Positions 45,201 to 54,447 of a stretch of 54,447 nucleotides of DNA are shown here, in pieces. The notes beneath the pieces were generated by a model that was not told where the DNA came from, made no database searches, and saw only the letters and a program-made list of their open reading frames with translations. The stretch's first letter is position 1, and every line of letters starts with the position of its first letter. Made by a program: the position numbers and the translations under genes. Origin of the DNA: Nemertoderma westbladi (lineage: Eukaryota > Xenacoelomorpha > Nemertodermatida > Nemertodermatidae); the NCBI GenBank assembly GCA_032718475.1, contig JAUCBJ010008145.1, positions 1 to 54,447 on the forward strand, read 5' to 3'.

Positions 45201-48027
45201 TTAATCTACAGGAGCTAATAAACCAACAGGTTGATGCCATCAATGATGCTGACGACAGCAGGCAATCATCCCAGGCATGGAAATCGATCAACTTGCTTAC
45301 TGGGCGGAAAAGCCAACAAACCACCAAGGTTAAGGCTGAATCACCAGCCGATCGCCTCAATGGTTGGAAGGCCCACTTTGAAAAGCTCCTCAATAATGAC
45401 AGGGTATTGCATGATAACTTTATAGAAGTAAAAGTGTCTGAGTCTGTACTCCCAGATATTCCCATTGGCGATATCTCCTTTGCAGAAGTGAAGACTGCTG
45501 CAAAGAGCATTAAGACCAATCCTGCCAGAGGAGTAGATGGTGTTCCCCCTGAGGCTGAGGTCTTTACAATACCTGAGTGTTTAAAGCTCATATATCCCAT
45601 CATAGTAGACATGTACCAAACAACAAGAATCCCACAAGAAATGAAAACTAATAAGTTGGTGTCAGTTCCCAAGAAGGGCAACCTAACACTCTATGGTTCT
45701 TTTCGGGGAATCTTATTGATCTCGATTGCTGCAAAGCTATACAATAGAATTATATTAAATCGCATCAGGGATCCCATTGTGAGACTGATCCGTGGAAATC
45801 AGAATGGGTTCCGTAAAGGTCGTGGGACCATGGTCCAGGTCCATGGTCCTTTGATTCAGTCTATCGCTCACGTATGTTCAGCATACTTTCATTATATGGG
45901 ATTCCTGATGAAATTATTGCAGCAATCAGATCAGTATACGATGGCTCGACAACATTTGTGTCTACTGTTGACGGTGATACAGAACCATTTGAAGTGTTAC
46001 GGGGCGTCCTCCAGGGAGACACACTTGCACCATTCGTGTTCATAATTGTGCTACGCATGTCCTTAGATCTTCATAATGATGATGGGGTGTAGAACATGCT
46101 GCTTCTATCTAGTGTTGGTCTTTTTATCTTTGAAAGTCCTCAGCAAGTCTCTGATCGGATGAGCTTAAGCTCAAAGGATGGTATGCTTGAGCATGTGGAC
46201 GATTACCTGGGATCATGGATCCGGAAGTCAGATGAGGACCTTCGAATAAGTAAGGGAAAAGCATTGAATATGCTTTCCAGGATTTGGAAGTCACATAGAA
46301 TTAATCGGAAACTTAAGGTCCGATTATTTAGAGCAACAGTAGTTCCAGTACTCCTCTACGGGACTTCATGCTGGGCTCTAACTGCTGAGGACACCAAATC
46401 TCTGGATGGCACATTCACAAGAATGCTACGCCGGGTTCATTGTGTCAAGTACAATGCACAGGCACACATTTCCAACCAGACACTATATCACATTGGAGGT
46501 GTCTCATTGGTTCCCCCAAGCTTGTCACTAGAACAAAATCGCCTCCGCTTTGCAGGACATTGCTTTCGCCGTGAGGACCAGCCAGTGCATAATCTTGTAC
46601 TTTGGCAGCCTCATGGGGTGAATAAGCATGGTGGACAGCCGATGACTTTCTTGAGACGCATCTTAAAGGACACTGGCCTTGAAGATGCGGATGATCTAGC
46701 AAATGTCATGGGTGATAAGGAGTTGTGGCGGCGCAATTTTGTCGACAAAACGGTACAGCATTCTTAAAAATGCAGCTGCAATGCAGCATTCCGATACTAG
46801 TAGTAGTAGTAAGCTACTGTCAGACTATGTATTAAATATACCACACAGCTGCACAGTATATACACGTAATTGTAATTTGTTAATTATCGCACTAGACCAA
46901 CATGTTTACCTTTTGCCTTAATAATTAGATTTTTTGAATTAGAATGATAAAAAATGATACCTAGATAAGCTAAAAATATTTGAACAGTGATAGTTAGTTA
47001 TAGCATAGACCCTATTAATTATTATGTTGCATACTGTATATTATATTACGGGAGCGAATAGACTTGGTGCTAATAGGTCGAGGCCCGAGGGGCGAATTGA
47101 CCCGCACCCATAAATTAACAGTTTAATCTCTGTCACCCTATTTTAGGCCGACCTATAGTGTTGTATCGGGTTTACAGCAACCGGAAGCGACCGGAAGTGA
47201 CGCTGAACCACGTAACGATGTCTACACCAAATACAAGTTCGACTGCCCCGGAAATTCCAGTTAGTATTTTTATTTTATAGTCCTGGGAGGCAATAACGAG
47301 AAAGTCTAGAAGTCAGATTTCATTTATAAAAAGTTCCCACCCTGTATATCTTTATTACACGGTGCAATTATCTACAATATAATACAGTATCGGCCTGCTG
47401 CATTGTATCTGCACATTGAGTTGCCATGCATTAATGGATTCGCAAAAAGGTTTGTGCCATCCACCACCATGCAATCTACAATTGGCATCATGGCATGTTG
47501 TGATGCAGCGTTCATTAAGAATGCTTGCCGGCTTTTGTGTTGTTGTGTAATCTGATCAACCAGGTAAGAACAGGTGTGGTGTATTCTATAGGTTGAAAGT
47601 TGGCAAATGTAACCGACATATATGTAGATTTGCCACAATAGACCATACCAAATACAACGTTGCATCCGCATATTGTACATTAACATAATGGTTTGGTTAG
47701 CTATTGCGCTACTCCTACCTAACTACCTACCTAACTACTACCTACCTACCATTAGGGCGGTTTAATATAATGATAGACTGGGAAATGAAACTAATCTGGT
47801 GGTCGCTCGACCATTATTAGTCCCCCCCCCCCCCCCCCTCTCGATAGATAAACTTTCCCTATCCGAATAAACATTGGTGTTTCAGGTCTCCCGATCGCCC
47901 AGTACCGGGACGAGATATTAAACGCGATAGAAACCAATCGGGTTGTCGTTATCAGAGGTGAGACGGGTAGCGGAAAGACAACCCAAGTACCTCAGTTTGT
48001 GTTGGATTACTGTCGCTCCAAGAATAG
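36203..48027 (+). CDS. TDRD9: TDRD9/Spindle-E-like DExH-box RNA helicase, first four coding exons (partial)
   Basis: Exons at 36203-36286, 41318-41586, 47147-47259 and 47886-48027 join in phase (0, then AG+G, then A+GT) to 202 codons plus two bases. The N-terminus ([14 protein letters not shown]) resembles the start of TDRD9 (.L.IEQINDWF). The region [20 protein letters not shown] resembles its YI.KY...E motif, and [20 protein letters not shown] leads into the helicase core with P-loop [10 protein letters not shown] (residues 180-189). TDRD9/Spindle-E is a cytoplasmic ATPase with a C-terminal Tudor domain that works in germline piRNA biogenesis against transposons. The DExH box, motifs II-VI, HA2 and Tudor parts lie beyond the window. 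Other DEAH helicases share the P-loop (YTHDC2, DHX36), so the name rests on the N-terminus. Introns 1 and 2 are about 5 kb each and full of mobile elements. Confidence 0.75.
36416..37255 (+). mobile_element. LINE C-terminal half (RT thumb to zinc-binding tail)
   Basis: A 280-codon frame with [14 protein letters not shown] (RT thumb), then [20 protein letters not shown] and the zinc-binding [19 protein letters not shown]. This is the C-terminus of a CR1/L2/jockey-group LINE, 5'-truncated before the RT core. A (TTA)n-like tail follows at about 37350-37362. The frame is intact to its TAA, so the insertion is fairly young. It lies in TDRD9 intron 1, sense to the gene. Confidence 0.85.
37730..38081 (-). 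mobile_element. LINE RT-thumb fragment, minus strand
   Basis: The minus strand reads [20 protein letters not shown], which is the thumb region of CR1/L2-type LINE reverse transcriptases (LY.TLIHP...Y...VWG), then a C-terminal tail with [11 protein letters not shown] near 37790. It abuts the next LINE head-on at about 38081. Confidence 0.65.
38082..39301 (+). mobile_element. LINE reverse transcriptase, 5'-truncated
   Basis: The frame starts inside the RT palm ([20 protein letters not shown]), continues [20 protein letters not shown] and [11 protein letters not shown] (usually F/Y-ADD), then the thumb [14 protein letters not shown] and [17 protein letters not shown] frameshift near 39062 moves the C-terminus ([16 protein letters not shown]) to another frame. 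It resembles the jockey/CR1/Rex1 group. A run of TAAC/ACTA repeats at about 39765-39798 may be its tail. It is in TDRD9 intron 1, sense orientation. Confidence 0.88.
39988..41317 (+). other. TDRD9 intron 1, right part
   Basis: No gene seen. It contains a C24 homopolymer at 41136-41159 and ends at the acceptor CCCCTATATAG before exon 2. Confidence 0.6.
41318..41586 (+). CDS. TDRD9: TDRD9 exon 2
   Basis: Eighty-nine codons plus two bases. Reads [20 protein letters not shown], a charged and probably helical segment [20 protein letters not shown], then [16 protein letters not shown]. The donor AACAG|GTACAG at 41586/41587 is the first of about 23 identical copies. Reading on past it gives AGG TAC AGT TAG, an immediate stop. 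Confidence 0.75.
41554..42333 (+). repeat. 34-bp minisatellite, about 23 identical units, starting in exon 2
   Basis: The unit is TACAGTTAGCAATGTAACCT plus CTATGAGAAACAGG. The first unit is exon 2 coding sequence plus the first base of the donor, so every unit repeats the exon end and the AACAG|GTACAG donor. I saw no base difference between units, which points to very recent expansion. A foldback element sits immediately at its 3' end. Confidence 0.97.
42343..47109. mobile_element. Foldback/MULE-like element, 4.77 kb, with 9-bp target duplication
   Basis: The ends are inverted: GGGTGCGAGTCCATTCGCCC on the left, and GGGTGCGGGTCAATTCGCCC on the right read inward. Left sub-repeats ATTCGCCCCTGGACCT occur in tandem. 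The flanks are ATAAATTAA at 42334-42342 and 47110-47118, an exact 9-bp duplication. Such a duplication length is usual for foldback and MULE-type elements. The interior is AT-rich, has no transposase I can recognise and has been invaded by LINE copy B. The sub-repeat resembles that of the element at 1695-2564. Confidence 0.85.
44245..46812 (+). mobile_element. LINE copy B with 103-bp target duplication, inside the foldback element
   Basis: Close relative of copy A. A frame of 604 codons (44231-46045) covers the endonuclease ([35 protein letters not shown]) and the start of the RT ([31 protein letters not shown]). Two deletions remove the segment with FVDFFKAFDS (near 45840) and the FADD catalytic block (near 46110). 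The C-terminus is at 46096-46767. The 5' end is truncated and the tail is (TAG)n. Flanks 44142-44244 and 46813-46915 are the same 103 bases with one difference, an unusually long target duplication. It cannot be active. Confidence 0.92.
47147..47259 (+). CDS. TDRD9: TDRD9 exon 3
   Basis: The first base G completes the AG left by exon 2. It then reads [20 protein letters not shown] and [14 protein letters not shown], ending in A before GTTAGT (donor CCA|GTTAGT). The acceptor is CCTATTTTAG. It links the linker region to the helicase core, and its phase fits exons 2 and 4. Confidence 0.7.
47260..47885 (+). other. TDRD9 intron 3
   Basis: A 626-bp intron (GTTAGT to TGTTTCAG). It holds a LINE 3'-end fragment (about 47390-47545), CTACCTAC-like microsatellite sequence (about 47713-47750) and a C16 run at 47822-47837. 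Confidence 0.7.
47390..47545 (-). mobile_element. LINE 3'-end fragment
   Basis: The sequence ATCGGCCTGCTGCATTG ... CATTAAGAATGC-TGCCGGCTT is similar to the 3' end of LINE copy C (11846-11975) in the same orientation. It holds no ORF, so it is a solo 3' end from strong 5' truncation. Confidence 0.65.
47886..48027 (+). CDS. TDRD9: TDRD9 exon 4, helicase motif I
   Basis: GT completes Ser156, then [20 protein letters not shown] and [20 protein letters not shown], ending YCRSKN plus [12 protein letters not shown] is the Walker A motif of DExH helicases and binds ATP; LPI..Y is the motif just before it. The donor AATAG|GTAAGT at 48027/48028 is the first of more than 130 copies. Going on in frame gives AGG TAA, a stop. 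Confidence 0.88.
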
Positions 48028-51000
48028 GTAAGTCACTCTAATAGTTTGTGTTGGATTACTGTCGCTCCAAGAATAGGTAAGTCACTCCAACAGTTTGTGT
48101 TGGATTACTGTCGCTCCAAGAATAGGTAAGTCACTCCAACAGTTTGTGTTGGATTACTGCCGCTCCAAGAATAGGTAAGTCACTCCAACAGTTTGTGTTG
48201 GATTACTGTCGCTCCAAGAATAGGTAAGTCACTCCAACAGTTTGTGTTGGATTACTGTCGCTCCACTAATAGGTAAGTCACTCCAACAGTTTGTGTTGGA
48301 TTACTGTCGGTCCAAGAATAGGTAAGTCACTCCAACAGTTTGTGTTGGATTACTGTCGCTCCACTAATAGGTAAGTCACTCCAACAGTTTGTGTTGGATT
48401 ACTGTCGCTCCACTAATAGGTAAGTCACTCCAACAGTTTGTGTTGGATTACTGTCGGTCCAAGAATAGGTAAGTCACTCCAACAGTTTGTGTTGGATTAC
48501 TGTCGGTCCACTAATAGGTAAGTCACTCCAACAGTTTGTGTTGGATTACTGTCGCTCCACTAATAGGTAAGTCACTCCAACAGTTTGTGTTGGATTACTG
48601 TCGGTCCAAGAATAGGTAAGTCACTCCAACAGTTTGTGTTGGATTACTGTCGGTCCACTAATAGGTAAGTCACTCCAACAGTTTGTGTTGGATTACTGTC
48701 GCTCCACTAATAGGTAAGTCACTCCAACAGTTTGTGTTGGATTACTGCCGCTCCAAGAATAGGTAAGTCACTCCAACAGTTTGTGTTGGATTACTGTCGG
48801 TCCACTAATAGGTAAGTCACTCCAACAGTTTGTGTTGGATTACTGTCGCTCCACTAATAGGTAAGTCACTCCAACAGTTTGTGTTGGATTACTGTCGCTC
48901 CACTAATAGGTAAGTCACTCCAACAGTTTGTGTTGGATTACTGTCGCTCCAAGAATAGGTAAGTCACTCCAACAGTTTGTGTTGGATTACTGTCGCTACA
49001 CTAATAGGTAAGTCACTCCAACAGTTTGTGTTGGATTACTGTCGCTCCACTAATAGGTAAGTCACTCCAACAGTTTGTGTTGGATTACTGTCGGTCCAAG
49101 AATAGGTAAGTCACTCCAACAGTTTGTGTTGGATTACTGTCGGTCCACTAATAGGTAAGTCACTCCAACAGTTTGTGTTGGATTACTGTCGCTCCACTAA
49201 TAGGTAAGTCACTCCAACAGTTTGTGTTGGATTACTGTCGCTCCAAGAATAGGTAAGTCACTCCAACAGTTTGTGTTGGATTACTGTCGCTCCACTAATA
49301 GGTAAGTCACTCCAACAGTTTGTGTTGGATTACTGTCGCTCCACTAATAGGTAAGTCACTCCAACAGTTTGTGTTGGATTACTGTCGCTCCACTAATAGG
49401 TAAGTCACTCCAACAGTTTGTGTTGGATTACTGTCGCTCCAAGAATAGGTAAGTCACTCCAACAGTTTGTGTTGGATTACTGTCGCTCCACTAATAGGTA
49501 AGTCACTCCAACAGTTTGTGTTGGATTACTGTCGCTCCAAGAATAGGTAAGTCACTCCAACAGTTTGTGTTGGATTACTGTCGCTCCACTAATAGGTAAG
49601 TCACTCCAACAGTTTGTGTTGGATTACTGTCGCTCCACTAATAGGTAAGTCACTCCAACAGTTTGTGTTGGATTACTGTCGCTCCACTAATAGGTAAGTC
49701 ACTCCAACAGTTTGTGTTGGATTACTGTCGCTCCAAGAATAGGTAAGTCACTCCAACAGTTTGTGTTGGATTACTGTCGCTCCACTAATAGGTAAGTCAC
49801 TCCAACAGTTTGTGTTGGATTACTGTCGCTCCACTAATAGGTAAGTCACTCCAACAGTTTGTGTTGGATTACTGTCGCTCCAAGAATAGGTAAGTCACTC
49901 CAACAGTTTGTGTTGGATTACTGTCGCTCCACTAATAGGTAAGTCACTCCAACAGTTTGTGTTGGATTACTGTCGCTCCACTAATAGGTAAGTCACTCCA
50001 ACAGTTTGTGTTGGATTACTGTCGCTCCACTAATAGGTAAGTCACTCCAACAGTTTGTGTTGGATTACTGTCGCTCCAAGAATAGGTAAGTCACTCCAAC
50101 AGTTTGTGTTGGATTACTGTCGCTCCACTAATAGGTAAGTCACTCCAACAGTTTGTGTTGGATTACTGTCGCTCCACTAATAGGTAAGTCACTCCAACAG
50201 TTTGTGTTGGATTACTGTCGCTCCAAGAATAGGTAAGTCACTCCAACAGTTTGTGTTGGATTACTGTCGCTCCACTAATAGGTAAGTCACTCCAACAGTT
50301 TGTGTTGGATTACTGTCGCTCCACTAATAGGTAAGTCACTCCAACAGTTTGTGTTGGATTACTGTCGCTCCAAGAATAGGTAAGTCACTCCAACAGTTTG
50401 TGTTGGATTACTGTCGCTCCACTAATAGGTAAGTCACTCCAACAGTTTGTGTTGGATTACTGTCGCTCCAAGAATAGGTAAGTCACTCCAACAGTTTGTG
50501 TTGGATTACTGTCGCTCCAAGAATAGGTAAGTCACTCCAACAGTTTGTGTTGGATTACTGTCGCTCCAAGAATAGGTAAGTCACTCCAACAGTTTGTGTT
50601 GGATTACTGTCGCTCCACTAATAGGTAAGTCACTCCAACAGTTTGTGTTGGATTACTGTCGCTCCACTAATAGGTAAGTCACTCCAACAGTTTGTGTTGG
50701 ATTACTGTCGCTCCAAGAATAGGTAAGTCACTCCAACAGTTTGTGTTGGATTACTGTCGCTCCAAGAATAGGTAAGTCACTCCAACAGTTTGTGTTGGAT
50801 TACTGTCGCTCCAAGAATAGGTAAGTCACTCCAACAGTTTGTGTTGGATTACTGTCGCTCCAAGAATAGGTAAGTCACTCCAACAGTTTGTGTTGGATTA
50901 CTGTCGCTCCAAGAATAGGTAAGTCACTCCAACAGTTTGTGTTGGATTACTGTCGCTCCACTAATAGGTAAGTCACTCCAACAGTTTGTGTTGGATTACT

Positions 51001-54000
51001 GTCGCTCCACTAATAGGTAAGTCACTCCAACAGTTTGTGTTGGATTACTGTCGCTCCAAGAATAGGTAAGTCACTCCAACAGTTTGTGTTGGATTACTGT
51101 CGCTCCACTAATAGGTAAGTCACTCCAACAGTTTGTGTTGGATTACTGTCGCTCCACTAATAGGTAAGTCACTCCAACAGTTTGTGTTGGATTACTGTCG
51201 CTCCACTAATAGGTAAGTCACTCCAACAGTTTGTGTTGGATTACTGTCGCTCCACTAATAGGTAAGTCACTCCAACAGTTTGTGTTGGATTACTGTCGCT
51301 CCAAGAATAGGTAAGTCACTCCAACAGTTTGTGTTGGATTACTGTCGCTCCACTAATAGGTAAGTCACTCCAACAGTTTGTGTTGGATTACTGTCGCTCC
51401 ACTAATAGGTAAGTCACTCCAACAGTTTGTGTTGGATTACTGTCGCTCCACTAATAGGTAAGTCACTCCAACAGTTTGTGTTGGATTACTGTCGCTCCAC
51501 TAATAGGTAAGTCACTCCAACAGTTTGTGTTGGATTACTGTCGCTCCACTAATAGGTAAGTCACTCCAACAGTTTGTGTTGGATTACTGTCGCTCCACTA
51601 ATAGGTAAGTCACTCCAACAGTTTGTGTTGGATTACTGTCGCTCCAAGAATAGGTAAGTCACTCCAACAGTTTGTGTTGGATTACTGTCGCTCCACTAAT
51701 AGGTAAGTCACTCCAACAGTTTGTGTTGGATTACTGTCGCTCCACTAATAGGTAAGTCACTCCAACAGTTTGTGTTGGATTACTGTCGCTCCACTAATAG
51801 GTAAGTCACTCCAACAGTTTGTGTTGGATTACTGTCGCTCCAAGAATAGGTAAGTCACTCCAACAGTTTGTGTTGGATTACTGTCGCTCCACTAATAGGT
51901 AAGTCACTCCAACAGTTTGTGTTGGATTACTGTCGCTCCACTAATAGGTAAGTCACTCCAACAGTTTGTGTTGGATTACTGTCGCTCCAAGAATAGGTAA
52001 GTCACTCCAACAGTTTGTGTTGGATTACTGTCGCTCCACTAATAGGTAAGTCACTCCAACAGTTTGTGTTGGATTACTGTCGCTCCACTAATAGGTAAGT
52101 CACTCCAACAGTTTGTGTTGGATTACTGTCGCTCCAAGAATAGGTAAGTCACTCCAACAGTTTGTGTTGGATTACTGTCGCTCCACTAATAGGTAAGTCA
52201 CTCCAACAGTTTGTGTTGGATTACTGTCGCTCCAAGAATAGGTAAGTCACTCCAACAGTTTGTGTTGGATTACTGTCGCTCCAAGAATAGGTAAGTCACT
52301 CCAACAGTTTGTGTTGGATTACTGTCGCTCCAAGAATAGGTAAGTCACTCCAACAGTTTGTGTTGGATTACTGTCGCTCCACTAATAGGTAAGTCACTCC
52401 AACAGTTTGTGTTGGATTACTGTCGCTCCACTAATAGGTAAGTCACTCCAACAGTTTGTGTTGGATTACTGTCGCTCCAAGAATAGGTAAGTCACTCCAA
52501 CAGTTTGTGTTGGATTACTGTCGCTCCAAGAATAGGTAAGTCACTCCAACAGTTTGTGTTGGATTACTGTCGCTCCAAGAATAGGTAAGTCACTCCAACA
52601 GTTTGTGTTGGATTACTGTCGCTCCAAGAATAGGTAAGTCACTCCAACAGTTTGTGTTGGATTACTGTCGCTCCAAGAATAGGTAAGTCACTCCAACAGT
52701 TTGTGTTGGATTACTGTCGCTCCACTAATAGGTAAGTCACTCCAACAGTTTGTGTTGGATTACTGTCGCTCCACTAATAGGTAAGTCACTCCAACAGTTT
52801 GTGTTGGATTACTGTCGCTCCAAGAATAGGTAAGTCACTCCAACAGTTTGTGTTGGATTACTGTCGCTCCACTAATAGGTAAGTCACTCCAACAGTTTGT
52901 GTTGGATTACTGTCGCTCCACTAATAGGTAAGTCACTCCAACAGTTTGTGTTGGATTACTGTCGCTCCAAGAATAGGTAAGTCACTCCAACAGTTTGTGT
53001 TGGATTACTGTCGCTCCACTAATAGGTAAGTCACTCCAACAGTTTGTGTTGGATTACTGTCGCTCCACTAATAGGTAAGTCACTCCAACAGTTTGTGTTG
53101 GATTACTGTCGCTCCAAGAATAGGTAAGTCACTCCAACAGTTTGTGTTGGATTACTGTCGCTCCAAGAATAGGTAAGTCACTCCAACAGTTTGTGTTGGA
53201 TTACTGTCGCTCCAAGAATAGGTAAGTCACTCCAACAGTTTGTGTTGGATTACTGTCGCTCCAAGAATAGGTAAGTCACTCCAACAGTTTGTGTTGGATT
53301 ACTGTCGCTCCAAGAATAGGTAAGTCACTCCAACAGTTTGTGTTGGATTACTGTCGCTCCACTAATAGGTAAGTCACTCCAACAGTTTGTGTTGGATTAC
53401 TGTCGCTCCAAGAATAGGTAAGTCACTCCAACAGTTTGTGTTGGATTACTGTCGCTCCAAGAATAGGTAAGTCACTCCAACAGTTTGTGTTGGATTACTG
53501 TCGCTCCAAGAATAGGTAAGTCACTCCAACAGTTTGTGTTGGATTACTGTCGCTCCACTAATAGGTAAGTCACTCCAACAGTTTGTGTTGGATTACTGTC
53601 GCTCCAAGAATAGGTAAGTCACTCCAACAGTTTGTGTTGGATTACTGTCGCTCCAAGAATAGGTAAGTCACTCCAACAGTTTGTGTTGGATTACTGTCGC
53701 TCCAAGAATAGGTAAGTCACTCCAACAGTTTGTGTTGGATTACTGTCGCTCCACTAATAGGTAAGTCACTCCAACAGTTTGTGTTGGATTACTGTCGCTC
53801 CACTAATAGGTAAGTCACTCCAACAGTTTGTGTTGGATTACTGTCGCTCCAAGAATAGGTAAGTCACTCCAACAGTTTGTGTTGGATTACTGTCGCTCCA
53901 AGAATAGGTAAGTCACTCCAACAGTTTGTGTTGGATTACTGTCGCTCCACTAATAGGTAAGTCACTCCAACAGTTTGTGTTGGATTACTGTCGCTCCAAG

Positions 54001-54447
54001 AATAGGTAAGTCACTCCAACAGTTTGTGTTGGATTACTGTCGCTCCACTAATAGGTAAGTCACTCCAACAGTTTGTGTTGGATTACTGTCGCTCCAAGAA
54101 TAGGTAAGTCACTCCAACAGTTTGTGTTGGATTACTGTCGCTCCACTAATAGGTAAGTCACTCCAACAGTTTGTGTTGGATTACTGTCGCTCCACTAATA
54201 GGTAAGTCACTCCAACAGTTTGTGTTGGATTACTGTCGCTCCAAGAATAGGTAAGTCACTCCAACAGTTTGTGTTGGATTACTGTCGCTCCAAGAATAGG
54301 TAAGTCACTCCAACAGTTTGTGTTGGATTACTGTCGCTCCACTAATAGGTAAGTCACTCCAACAGTTTGTGTTGGATTACTGTCGCTCCACTAATAGGTA
54401 AGTCACTCCAACAGTTTGTGTTGGATTACTGTCGCTCCACTAATAGG
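47993..54447 (+). repeat. 49-bp minisatellite, at least 131 units, starting in exon 4
   Basis: The unit is CAGTTTGTGTTGGATTACTG, TCGCTCCAAGAATAG and GTAAGTCACTCCAA. Its first 35 bases are the end of exon 4 and the rest is the donor and intron start, so each unit has a full consensus GTAAGT donor. Units come in two main types (CCAAGAATAG as in the exon, and CCACTAATAG) plus a TCGGTCC variant. The types are arranged in recurring blocks, which suggests duplication of several units at a time. The array reaches the right edge, so its length and the next exon are unknown. Confidence 0.98.

Noticed and set aside
44231-46045. The 604-codon ORF as an active LINE protein
   Set aside because: It lacks two conserved RT segments, including the catalytic aspartates, and it begins in the target-site duplication, so it is truncated.
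47993-54447. CRISPR-like array of regular repeats
   Set aside because: There are no unique spacers; the units are contiguous tandem copies with two or three variants, and the context is a eukaryotic gene.

Overview
The window is nuclear DNA from an animal, most likely a marine invertebrate. Genes are split by GT-AG introns, intergenic DNA is AT-rich, and several LINE families, foldback elements and minisatellites are present. I cannot place it below Metazoa with confidence. Two host genes can be assembled exon by exon on the + strand, with reading phase matching at every junction.

(1) PARP3-like ADP-ribosyltransferase, 238-20589: ten coding exons, 1,596 nt, 531 residues. It has a basic N-terminus, a WGR domain, the helical regulatory domain and a complete catalytic domain with the H-Y-E triad (H386, Y416, E511). 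(2) The first four coding exons of a TDRD9/Spindle-E-like DExH-box RNA helicase (piRNA pathway), 36203-48027, up to and including the P-loop. The gene runs off the right edge.

Layout: PARP3 intron 2 carries a small foldback element (1695-2564). Intron 3 carries a mosaic LINE with a 10-bp target duplication (3249-6576). Intron 6 carries a rearranged minus-strand copy of the same LINE family (about 11930-13167, joined to unrelated LINE sequence to 13453). Intron 8 is almost entirely a 23-bp minisatellite of about 180 units ending exactly at the exon 9 acceptor. The intergenic DNA (20590-36202) holds a large foldback/palindromic element (about 21310-24010), a smaller inverted-repeat element, a 7-bp satellite abutting a 23-bp minisatellite, a pair of head-to-head copies of an unidentified virus- or transposon-like sequence (about 27713-33703), and a CR1/jockey-like LINE (33817-35459, minus). 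TDRD9 introns contain further LINE fragments, a 4.77-kb foldback element with 9-bp target duplication (42343-47109) that carries a LINE with a 103-bp duplication, and two minisatellites that start at the splice donors of exon 2 and exon 4.

The most unusual signal is that three separate minisatellites (15258-19413, 41554-42333, 47993 to the end) are each built from the sequence spanning an exon-intron boundary, so that every unit carries a copy of a real splice site with an AG|GT core. In the two TDRD9 arrays, use of any donor but the first meets an in-frame stop almost at once.

Caution: 31885-31910 is identical to a synthetic cDNA/whole-genome amplification primer. An ORF runs open into it from the right, so the assembly may be chimeric there and the linkage of PARP3 to TDRD9 in this window is not proven.
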